Positions 56,485-64,000 of a DNA stretch of 64,000 bases are shown here, piece by piece. The notes beneath the pieces are model-generated. The model saw only the letters and a list, made by a program, of their open reading frames with translations, was not told the DNA's origin and searched no databases. How positions within the stretch are numbered: the stretch's first letter is position 1; every line of letters starts with the position of its first letter. This DNA is from Linepithema humile (Eukaryota > Arthropoda > Insecta > Hymenoptera > Formicidae): contig NC_090128.1 of assembly GCF_040581485.1 (NCBI RefSeq), forward strand, positions 29,108,931-29,172,930, given 5' to 3'. The position numbers and the translations under genes were made by a program.

Positions 56485-57019
56485 GTATATTATATACAAA
56501 TTGACTCTGAATAAACGTTTTTGATTTATTGTCATCGACGCAGTAGCTTCAAGCCGTGATATCTTTGGATTTCCGGTGTCTTTTATCCCGCGGCATCTTT
56601 GAGTTCGCGGTATCTTTTATCCCGCGGCATCTTATTTTGTAATACGCCGCACTTAACAGTGCTATGCGTTATAATCTCTAAATCATACTTCGGCGTGATT
56701 TTCTAAAGAACCAATCACAATCGCTTAAGGAAGAGATGCTGCGACTAATAAAATCCTTGAGGAGATTCCAAAACACGATACAAAAGATAGTTACTTCTCA
56801 ACCTCGTCAATAATATATTAAAAAAATTAAAATATTTATTAAAAAACGCAAAAAAACTTGGCGCTGCTACAGTAAACTACACGTTAATTTCATTACTTTG
56901 AGGTGCAGCAGCGCCAAGTTTTTTTGCGTTTTTTAATAAATATTTTTATTTTTTAAATATTTTTTTTATTTTTTTATAATATATATAGTATAATATATGC
57001 AAAATATGATAAAATATAG
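56485..57019. other. Unassigned DNA between gypsy-2 and gypsy-3
   Basis: A 35-bp direct repeat around TTTTATCCCGCGGCATCTT occurs twice at about 56578-56630. The AATAAACG near 56509 and the repeat suggest a degraded retroelement end, but no family is recognised. A small fold-back repeat lies at 56829-56947. Confidence 0.4.
56829..56947. repeat. Small fold-back repeat
   Basis: Arms of about 42 bp (ATTTATTAAAAAACGCAAAA and onward to CTTGGCGCTGC) are inverted around a 35-bp centre. The inner arm ends resemble those of the element at 7776-8522, pointing to one family or a deletion derivative. Confidence 0.7.
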
Positions 57020-57975
57020 TTATAGGCGTATAGCCTAATGGATCGTGTTCGACTTGGTTGAAAGATATTAAGACCAATTTCTTAGAAAAATATAATTTAT
57101 TTTTCTTCGTCAGAGAAGTAGAGTAAAGTACAAGTTTTGTGTTTGATTTGATTAAGGGCGCCAGAGGCGCTTTCTCGGCAAGAGTGTAAGGCCGAGAATC
57201 AAAAGAAAAATTGACGGGCGCGGTAAGAAATTACCGGCCGCGTCTTAGTGTGTTGAACGGGTCCTAAAAAGGACGGTTCAACTGAGTTAGCTCGTTGCAG
57301 CCCCTTTCCCGGCGTCGGTGGAACTCCGTTCGGGAAGTGGTCTTCCGTCTGACAACTGCTCTCTGAGCAGGCTCTGAGCGGTGAAGTCTGTACTGCGATG
57401 GATCGAGTCTCTGGTGTGCTGGTGGTGGCAACCGTCTCGGCTCTCGGAATTACGGATTGCTCCGTGTACCGAGGAGAGAGAGGTCTCCGAATTCGGATGT
57501 CGCCTTGAGTGAGCGTGTCCCTTGGTGGTCGAGTCAACCGGACGCAGAACTCTAGTGGGATTAATTTCCACACTAGAGACTGAGGAGGCGACGGCGAAAG
57601 TGGAGTATCCGCGGGCCGCTTGGTTGAAGTGCGTGGCCGATGCTGGGACTCTGCTTTCTTTTTACACGCCTTGCGAGGCAGTGTGAGAAAAACGGCGAGA
57701 CTATGTGTCTCTGTTAGATTCTGCCGAGGCAGAGTACGACTCAGTTCAAGGGCCCTGGGGAGAGCTCGCCTTGAAGCGAGTGAGTGAGGAAAGATCTGCG
57801 GAGCAGCTCTTTTATATCTCGTCGATCGAAGCTTGATCGCGAGAAGGTTCTTCACCGCCTGCGCAACCTGGCGGTGGGTCCGCAAGCTTGTAACTGGTAG
57901 AAGGCCTGCGGCGCGTAGCGGCGCCGCGATGTATTATACCGCGTCAGTGCAGCGGTGTGGCGGTGAGCCGCCACA
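57020..57975 (-). repeat. Gypsy-3 LTR (left, 3' LTR) with 228-codon ORF
   Basis: The minus strand starts TGTGGCGGC and ends CCTATAA, lacking the usual CA end. An ORF at 57199-57885 on the minus strand is rich in Pro, Arg, Ser and Thr and resembles no known domain. It is repeated exactly in the right LTR. The ORF may be chance in GC-rich sequence or a leader-encoded product. Confidence 0.88.
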
Positions 57976-57987
57976 GGACCCCCTTGG
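57976..57987 (-). other. Gypsy-3 polypurine tract
   Basis: The minus strand reads CCAAGGGGGTCC directly before the LTR start TGTGGCGG, 7 bases after the pol stop. Confidence 0.6.
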
Positions 57988-57993
57988 CAGTTT

Positions 57994-60900
57994 TTAAGCC
58001 TGGAAACGCACGGTTGGTTTTGAAGTTCTGCCGCTCCTCGTCTTGTTGGTTGCGGAGGGCTTTGGTTGGTCGGCTGGTGTTGGTTCGATTGGTTGCTCAT
58101 CGTCGTCCAACGTGTAAGCCGGTTTCAATCGGTCAATCGAGACGTTGATTGGCTTGCCGTTGACCAATAGCCTGTAGACTTTGTCGTTTCTGCTTAAAAC
58201 GTTAAATGGTCCGTCGTATGGTTGCTGTAACGCTCTGGTCGGGCAATCGTGTCTGACGAAAACTTTTTCCGATGTGGCCAGATCCTTGTGTACGAAGGTG
58301 CTGCGGTGGCCATGGCGTCGCAAGTGTGGACGGAGTTTGCTCATTTTTTCCTGTAAATGACGGACAAACTCGTCCGTTGGCTGCTCGTTACTGGTTTGGT
58401 CCAAGAATTGTCCGGGAATCCGAATAGTCTCTCCGAAAACTAATTCTGCTGGTGTGGCTCCGATGTCCTCTTTTACTGCGGCGCGGATGCCTAATAAAAT
58501 GACTGGAAGAATTTGCGTCCATGCTTCTGTTTCGTGGCTTTTGATAGCCGCTTTGAGTTGCCGGTGTAGTCTCTCTACCATGCCATTGGCTGCCGGATGG
58601 TACGCGGTAGTTCGGATGTGTTGCGATCCGGTCAGTCTGGCCAACTGCTTAAATAGTTCCGACTCAAACTGCCGTCCCTGGTCCGTGGTAATTCGTGCCG
58701 GCGCTCCGAAACGCGCAATCCAGTTTTCAAATAGGAGGCGAGCCATCGTTTCTGCGGTGATGTCGGACATCGGGTATGCCTCTGGCCATCGTGTGAATCT
58801 GTCAATGATTGTGAGGCAGTATTTTTTTCCTCGAGATGGAGGCAAAGGTCCGACGATGTCCATGTGTATATGCTGGAACCTGCTGGTAGGCCCCAAGTAA
58901 TTTCCTGTTGGTGAAACGGTGTGTCGGTGGACCTTTGATTTCTGGCAGGGAACGCAAGCCTGCGCCCATCTGCGGCAATCCTTTTTTATTCCGGTCCACA
59001 CAAAGCGCTGCGTGATCAATTTGACGGTGGTTTTTATCCCGGTGTGCGCGAGTCCGTGCAAATGCTTAAAGATTTGCTTTCGGAACTGTTGCGTGACGTA
59101 TGGTCGTGGGATGCCCGTCGATGTATCACAAATCAGTTTGATATCTGTGCCGGGAATTACGGTTTCTTTAAGCTGCAACTTCGTATTCCCTTTGAGTAAT
59201 GCTTGTATTTCGGCGTCGTCTTTTTGAGATTTTGCGAGCTCTGCAAAGTTTACTGCTTGCTGGACAGCCTGCGTCCTCGATAGTGTGTCTGCTACGATGT
59301 TATCCTTTCCCGCCACGTGTCTGATGTCGGTTGAATACTGCCCGATCAGTTCCAAGTGCCGTGTCTGCCGCGGTGAGCTCTGCAAAGGATCTTTTCGGAA
59401 TGCATACACGAGCGGTTTGTGATCCGTGTAAATGATGAACTCCCTTCCTTCTAACCAGTGCCGGAAATGCTTAATTGCTGCATATATCGCCAAGAGCTCT
59501 CGGTCGTACGGACTGTATTTTTGCTGCGCGGTGGTCAGCTTTTTGCTGAGGAACGCCACCGGTTGCTGTCCGAGTTTTCCATGTTGGTGGATTACTGCTC
59601 CGATTGCGAAATCTGAGGCGTCGGTTGTTAAGGAGAGTTCTGCTTTCGGGTCCGGATGTGCCAAGAGCGTTGCCCGTGCAAGGCTTTCTCTGCACGTTTC
59701 AAACGCTGCCTCTCGTTCTGCGCTCCATTCGATTGGTGTTTTCCCGGGTCTGTTCCCTTTTAGCGCGTCATTCAAAATTGCTTGGTCTATGGCCGCTCCT
59801 GGAATGAATCTCCTGTAAAAATTTAAGGTTCCGAGGAACTGCCGCAGCTGCTTGACGGTGATCGGTTTTGGAAATTTCCGAATGGCCTCGACTTTTTCCG
59901 GTAGTGGTTGCGTCCCTTCTGCTGATACTTGGTAGCCCAAAAATGCTACGGTTTCTTTTCCGAACACGCATTTTGCTGGGTTTAATTGAATTCCGTATTT
60001 GCTGAGTCTCTGGAACAAGGCTGTTAAATGTGCTTTATGTTCGTCAACGTTGTGAGATGCTACCAGGATGTCGTCAATGTAGGCGTAGCAGAAATCGAGT
60101 CCGCGTATCACCTCATTTATGAATCTCTGGAACGTTTGCGCTGCGTTTCTCAACCCGAAAGGCATTTTGAGAAATTCGAACAGACCGAACGGTGTGGTGA
60201 TTGCCGTTTTTGGCACGTCTTCAGCGTTTACCGGAATCTGGTTGTAAGCTCTAACCAGATCCAGTGTAGAGAAAATTGTTTTCCCGTGAAGAGCCTGTGT
60301 AAAATCCTCGATGTGCGGAATCGGGTATCTGTCCGGCACCGTTCGGTTGTTGAGCTTCCTGTAATCGCCGCATGGTCGCCACGTGCCACCTTTCTTCGGT
60401 GCCATATGCAACGGTGAGGCCCATGCGCTCTTGGACGGCGCGATTACTCCTTCTTGCAGTAAAAGATCGAACTGTTGTTTTGCTTCTTTTAGCTTCTCCG
60501 GCGCCAGTCTCCTCGGCCTGCATGCTTCCGGTGGTCCCGGTGTTGTTTCGATGTAATGCATCGTTGAGTGCGGCGCGGATTCCGTCTTTCCGGTTGGTCT
60601 AGTGAGCTGTGGAAATTCAGCCAATAAGGCGTGAAAAGCTGTTTCCTGCAGTAATGTCTTAATCGATGTTTGTCCGGTTCTGCTCTGCAGGCTGTTTGTG
60701 GCCAATCCCGTCGTAGCGTCCAAAAGTTTGCCTCTCCTTACATCCGGCAGGAGATGGAAATGCCCAAGGAAATCGGAGCCGATGATTGGCTGTGTGACGT
60801 CAGCTACGATGAATTTCCATTGGAAGGCGCGCCTCAATCCGATGTTGAGCTGAAGCGCGATCCACCCGTACGTGTGAATGACAGTTCCATTGGCTGCAAA

Positions 60901-61053
60901 CAGGGCTTGCGTTGCTCCGGACATCCGTCCGCGTACCATCGAGCGCGGGTAGACACTTATGTCTGATCCCGTGTCGATGAGGTACCGAACTTTTGTATGT
61001 CGCTCGGTTATTACAAGGCGGCATGGTTTCGGGTCCGGGCCGTCTGCCGCCAT
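57994..61053 (-). CDS. pol: Gypsy-3 pol (PR-RT-RNaseH-IN), 1019 aa
   Basis: Protease has DTGSD near residue 28. Reverse transcriptase has YAYIDDIL near 325. RNase H begins TTDASDFA near 490. Integrase has an HHCC domain (HGLAHTGIK, CVPCQKSK) and the DDE triad near MDIVGP (733), TTDQG (788) and NGMVERL (825). The C-terminal end has a PYDGPFNVL module typical of gypsy integrases. It lies in a different frame from gag, 14 bases past the gag stop at the first ATG, so frameshifting or reinitiation is likely. It is uninterrupted and of normal length. Confidence 0.95.
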   Translation of the reverse strand: MAADGPDPKPCRLVITERHTKVRYLIDTGSDISVYPRSMVRGRMSGATQALFAANGTVIHTYGWIALQLNIGLRRAFQWKFIVADVTQPIIGSDFLGHFHLLPDVRRGKLLDATTGLATNSLQSRTGQTSIKTLLQETAFHALLAEFPQLTRPTGKTESAPHSTMHYIETTPGPPEACRPRRLAPEKLKEAKQQFDLLLQEGVIAPSKSAWASPLHMAPKKGGTWRPCGDYRKLNNRTVPDRYPIPHIEDFTQALHGKTIFSTLDLVRAYNQIPVNAEDVPKTAITTPFGLFEFLKMPFGLRNAAQTFQRFINEVIRGLDFCYAYIDDILVASHNVDEHKAHLTALFQRLSKYGIQLNPAKCVFGKETVAFLGYQVSAEGTQPLPEKVEAIRKFPKPITVKQLRQFLGTLNFYRRFIPGAAIDQAILNDALKGNRPGKTPIEWSAEREAAFETCRESLARATLLAHPDPKAELSLTTDASDFAIGAVIHQHGKLGQQPVAFLSKKLTTAQQKYSPYDRELLAIYAAIKHFRHWLEGREFIIYTDHKPLVYAFRKDPLQSSPRQTRHLELIGQYSTDIRHVAGKDNIVADTLSRTQAVQQAVNFAELAKSQKDDAEIQALLKGNTKLQLKETVIPGTDIKLICDTSTGIPRPYVTQQFRKQIFKHLHGLAHTGIKTTVKLITQRFVWTGIKKDCRRWAQACVPCQKSKVHRHTVSPTGNYLGPTSRFQHIHMDIVGPLPPSRGKKYCLTIIDRFTRWPEAYPMSDITAETMARLLFENWIARFGAPARITTDQGRQFESELFKQLARLTGSQHIRTTAYHPAANGMVERLHRQLKAAIKSHETEAWTQILPVILLGIRAAVKEDIGATPAELVFGETIRIPGQFLDQTSNEQPTDEFVRHLQEKMSKLRPHLRRHGHRSTFVHKDLATSEKVFVRHDCPTRALQQPYDGPFNVLSRNDKVYRLLVNGKPINVSIDRLKPAYTLDDDEQPIEPTPADQPKPSATNKTRSGRTSKPTVRFQA

Positions 61054-61067
61054 TGATTCCGGACCGT

Positions 61068-61892
61068 CTAGTTTTCCGTTTTGTCCTTCTTCTTCTCCTT
61101 ATATGTACATGGCTCTGTACACTTTCTTGCCTTGCTACCGAATCGCCGATGGAAAAAGCAAAACTCGCTGTCTTCTTCCGAATTTGATTTGGTCCGGCTG
61201 CGGCTGCGCGATCTGTGGCGCTGCTGTTTGTGGCGGTGCTCCTGCCGGCCCAATCGCGTGTTGAGTGCGGCGACTTGCTTGACCAATGCCTGAATCTGGT
61301 CCTCGAGCGAGCCGGTAGGTTTTGATTTCGTCTCCTTCGGCTTGTCCAAAACTGCGACTGTTCGGCATGTGACTTCGTAGACACGGTCGGCCTGTTCCGC
61401 CACGTCCTCGAGAAGATCGTCAGCTCGCGTCGCTAGTATGATCTGCATTTGGGCCGGTAAACGCCCCAGCCATAGCGTGCGCAGGAGTTGATCAGGCACG
61501 GCATTGCCCGCGAGCGTCCTTAGATGGCGCAGGAACTGCGATGGCTTTCGGTCGCCAAGTTCCTCTCGCTCTAATAATTGGCGGATGCGGTGTTCCTGTG
61601 AGTCGCTCAGCCTTTGAATGAGTGCCCTTTTTACGGCTTCGTATTTCCCGCATGGCGGAGGATTCGTTATCACATCTTTGATTTCCTTAATGTATTTTGT
61701 TTCGATTTGCGAGATTGCGTATGCGTACTTGGTTGAATCCGACGTGACGGCGCTCAGCAGGAACTGGCTCTCTAATTGGGCGAACCATAATTCTGGTTCC
61801 TCCGGCCAAAAAGGTGGTACTCGCACCGATACTCTGCCGATTTGTGCTGCGTCGGCGCCTGGCATATCGCCGGCCTTCTCTGATTGGCTCAT
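61068..61892 (-). CDS. gag: Gypsy-3 gag, 274 aa
   Basis: The capsid-like region contains VPPFWPEEPELWFAQLESQF and REELGDRKPSQFLRHL, typical of this gypsy lineage. Near the C-terminus, CFFHRRFGSKARKCTEPC gives a C-x2-H-x9-C-x3-C motif in place of the usual zinc knuckle, as known from CsRn1-type elements. It ends in a Lys-rich tail. The ATG at 61892 follows the primer site by 11 bases. Confidence 0.92.
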   Translation of the reverse strand: MSQSEKAGDMPGADAAQIGRVSVRVPPFWPEEPELWFAQLESQFLLSAVTSDSTKYAYAISQIETKYIKEIKDVITNPPPCGKYEAVKRALIQRLSDSQEHRIRQLLEREELGDRKPSQFLRHLRTLAGNAVPDQLLRTLWLGRLPAQMQIILATRADDLLEDVAEQADRVYEVTCRTVAVLDKPKETKSKPTGSLEDQIQALVKQVAALNTRLGRQEHRHKQQRHRSRSRSRTKSNSEEDSEFCFFHRRFGSKARKCTEPCTYKEKKKDKTEN

Positions 61893-61903
61893 TTTGCTTT
61901 AAC

Positions 61904-61922
61904 CAGTCGTCGGGGTCACCAG
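61904..61922 (-). other. Gypsy-3 primer binding site, tRNA-Trp type
   Basis: The minus strand reads TGGTGACCCCGACGACTGG, two bases after the LTR. Its first 14 bases complement the 3' end of tRNA-Trp. Confidence 0.75.
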
Positions 61923-61923
61923 T

Positions 61924-62879
61924 TTATAGGCGTATAGCCTAATGGATCGTGTTCGACTTGGTTGAAAGATATTAAGACCAATTTCTTAGAAAAATATAAT
62001 TTATTTTTCTTCGTCAGAGAAGTAGAGTAAAGTACAAGTTTTGTGTTTGATTTGATTAAGGGCGCCAGAGGCGCTTTCTCGGCAAGAGTGTAAGGCCGAG
62101 AATCAAAAGAAAAATTGACGGGCGCGGTAAGAAATTACCGGCCGCGTCTTAGTGTGTTGAACGGGTCCTAAAAAGGACGGTTCAACTGAGTTAGCTCGTT
62201 GCAGCCCCTTTCCCGGCGTCGGTGGAACTCCGTTCGGGAAGTGGTCTTCCGTCTGACAACTGCTCTCTGAGCAGGCTCTGAGCGGTGAAGTCTGTACTGC
62301 GATGGATCGAGTCTCTGGTGTGCTGGTGGTGGCAACCGTCTCGGCTCTCGGAATTACGGATTGCTCCGTGTACCGAGGAGAGAGAGGTCTCCGAATTCGG
62401 ATGTCGCCTTGAGTGAGCGTGTCCCTTGGTGGTCGAGTCAACCGGACGCAGAACTCTAGTGGGATTAATTTCCACACTAGAGACTGAGGAGGCGACGGCG
62501 AAAGTGGAGTATCCGCGGGCCGCTTGGTTGAAGTGCGTGGCCGATGCTGGGACTCTGCTTTCTTTTTACACGCCTTGCGAGGCAGTGTGAGAAAAACGGC
62601 GAGACTATGTGTCTCTGTTAGATTCTGCCGAGGCAGAGTACGACTCAGTTCAAGGGCCCTGGGGAGAGCTCGCCTTGAAGCGAGTGAGTGAGGAAAGATC
62701 TGCGGAGCAGCTCTTTTATATCTCGTCGATCGAAGCTTGATCGCGAGAAGGTTCTTCACCGCCTGCGCAACCTGGCGGTGGGTCCGCAAGCTTGTAACTG
62801 GTAGAAGGCCTGCGGCGCGTAGCGGCGCCGCGATGTATTATACCGCGTCAGTGCAGCGGTGTGGCGGTGAGCCGCCACA
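61924..62879 (-). repeat. Gypsy-3 LTR (right, 5' LTR) with 228-codon ORF
   Basis: This 956-bp copy appears identical to 57020-57975. The ORF is at 62103-62789 on the minus strand. In this LTR it lies upstream of gag in the sense direction. Confidence 0.88.
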
Positions 62880-62888
62880 ATAGTATAT

Positions 62889-63282
62889 AATATAATTGAA
62901 CGATCAACCGAGCCCGCCGAAGGCGGGCGAAGGTTGATCTGAATTATACGCGTGTCTCGCCCGAGAGATTACGAAGGTAGTATCGCTACTTATGCCTAAC
63001 TGATCACACATTTTAAAGCTAATATACACAAATTTTTGAGAGGCTCGCGGTTGCGCTCGTTGCGCTCGTTGCGCCGCCCCACGTTCACTTTTGTCATTTT
63101 TGTTTAAAGCCTGTGAAGAAAAAATTTGTGTATGAACGGGAAGGGAAAAAAAAATTGATTTTCTTTTTTTTTTTTTTTCCGGGGAAATGTAACTGGGTGG
63201 GCAATCTCTCGGGCGAGACACGCGTATAATTCAGATCAACCTTCGCCCGCCTTCGGCGGGCTCGGTTGATCGTTCAATTATA
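62889..63282. repeat. Nested inverted repeat with hairpin arms
   Basis: Arms of about 80 bp (62889-62969 and 63202-63282) are inverted copies. Each arm contains its own hairpin (GATCAACC, GCCCGCC, GGCGGGC, GGTTGATC). The block GTGTCTCGCCC plus AGATTACGAAGGTAG occurs after both the left arm and the right arm in the same direction. The centre has a poly-T run at about 63160-63178 and GTTGCGCTC repeats near 63050. No coding sequence is seen. Confidence 0.75.
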
Positions 63283-63526
63283 CTTAGTGTCTCGCCCTTC
63301 GAGATTACGAAGGTAGATTTTTAGAGCTAGTACAAATTTTTTTTTTTTTTTTTTTGTAAATTAATTAATTTAATTTAATCAATTTATTTATTTAGTTTGT
63401 AGCTAGATATCCAAGAAATACCTTAAGATAATAAAAAAATTTTTATAGATTATATGTCTTATGGAAGCAGTATTGTGGATACAATTAATTATCATAAACA
63501 TAGAATTAATAAATAAAAAGTATGAA
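63283..63526. other. Poly-T and duplicated 3' end of the recombinase element
   Basis: A poly-T run lies at 63338-63355. The segment at about 63446-63505 (ATTATATGTCTTATGGAAGC...) is a diverged direct copy of 63523-63580, so the 3' end of the recombinase gene is tandemly duplicated. Confidence 0.6.
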
Positions 63527-64000
63527 TTATATGTCTAATGGAAGCAGTACTGTAGATGCAAAGTTATTGTCATGAGTAATAATTGGTCTACAATAGAAAT
63601 TAGCAAAGACTTTTGAAGTTTGAGACCATCCTGCTACTCTTCTTATTTCCTGAATACTGACACCTTTCTGTGCTGCTTTCGAAGTTGAAGCGTGTCTTGT
63701 ACTATGTGCAGTGTATTTTTTGTCTACTCCAAGGTCTTGTAATGTTGTTTTTATCCAACGAGCAAGTGTGTCTTGTTTAACTCTACAGTGTGGTTTATTG
63801 AAGGAGATTAAAATTCTTACCTCTGATTTCTTTCGTTCTGTCTAAGTAATGAAGTAAAGTACTAGCAATGCATAGTTCAGGCTTGCTCCTGAAGAATGGT
63901 AATCTTAGGGTCGGTTGTATTTTACCACTTTTTGAAGTTTTAATATGGTCCGAAATGTTAATTTCAATGCCTTCTGTTGAATGTATAATGTCTTTTAGTT
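63527..64000 (-). pseudogene. Tyrosine recombinase C-terminus (Crypton/DIRS type), frameshifted
   Basis: On the minus strand the frame enters from the window edge and reads SKSGKIQPTLRLPFFRSKP and LLHYLDRTKEIR. A shift of one base near 63817 moves the homology to another frame that continues to a TAA at 63529-63527. The second part has the tyrosine recombinase core: TAHSTRHASTSKA (His-x-x-Arg), the VAGW motif and FANFY with the likely nucleophilic Tyr. Such recombinases are found in Crypton transposons and DIRS-like retroelements. The N-terminal part lies outside the window, so the class cannot be settled. The frameshift makes this copy inactive unless it is a sequencing error. Confidence 0.75.

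Larger units (their letters stand above)
57020..62879 (-). mobile_element. Gypsy-3: CsRn1-like Ty3/gypsy element
   Basis: LTRs of 956 bp (57020-57975, 61924-62879) appear identical by eye. A perfect 4-bp duplication ATAG flanks the element (57016-57019, 62880-62883). gag (274 aa) and pol (1019 aa) are both open. The primer site fits tRNA-Trp and the gag zinc motif is of the C-H-C-C kind, both features of the CsRn1 clade. It is GC-richer than its neighbours. Probably recent and possibly active. Confidence 0.93.

Noticed and set aside
60028..60417. Plus-strand ORFs opposite gypsy-3 pol
   Set aside because: They are antisense shadows of a well-supported polymerase gene.

Overview
The window looks like nuclear DNA of an insect, most likely a hymenopteran and plausibly an ant. 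It is AT-rich, has short GT-AG introns, and carries mariner, hAT-type and Ty3/gypsy elements. It also holds a tandem array of reprolysin/ADAMTS-like metalloproteinase genes of the kind reported from hymenopteran venoms. No rRNA, tRNA, CRISPR or bacterial operon structure was seen. The species cannot be fixed from sequence alone.

Left part (1-10.5 kb): a decayed acyl-CoA desaturase with an hAT MITE in an intron, a frameshifted laminin-G (neurexin-type) exon on the minus strand beside a long fold-back element, an internally deleted mariner, and several fold-back MITEs and tandem repeats. From about 6.93 kb the sequence is homologous to the spacers of the metalloproteinase array, broken up by later insertions.

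Middle (10.8-50.2 kb): five tandem plus-strand units (A-E) of a multi-exon gene. The encoded layout is signal peptide, M12B propeptide, one to three M12B domains lacking the zinc site, one M12B domain with the zinc site, ADAMTS-type disintegrin/Cys-rich region, TSP1 repeat and spacer. Unit B (31963-35391, six exons, 898 codons) is the only unit intact from start to stop with HExxHxxGxxHD. A lost part of exon 3 at a gypsy provirus. C is a decayed pseudogene. D has a frameshift, a nonsense codon and HE changed to RQ. E is truncated.

Three minus-strand gypsy elements are present. Gypsy-1 (11695-27109) is the most unusual. It has gag with six zinc knuckles, pol, an env resembling chuvirus-type glycoproteins, and a fourth ORF that reads as a complete extended Tudor domain. 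Env and the Tudor ORF each have a good 3' splice site just before the ATG, and a candidate 5' splice site precedes gag. A retrovirus-like element carrying a Tudor-domain gene, a fold central to the piRNA pathway that silences such elements, is the best candidate here for an undescribed system. Gypsy-2 (50287-56484) has a single gag-pol ORF. Gypsy-3 (57020-62879) is CsRn1-like with a tRNA-Trp primer site. Both have perfect 4-bp target duplications and nearly identical or identical LTRs.

Right end (62.9-64 kb): a nested inverted repeat and the broken 3' end of a tyrosine-recombinase gene from a Crypton/DIRS-type element.
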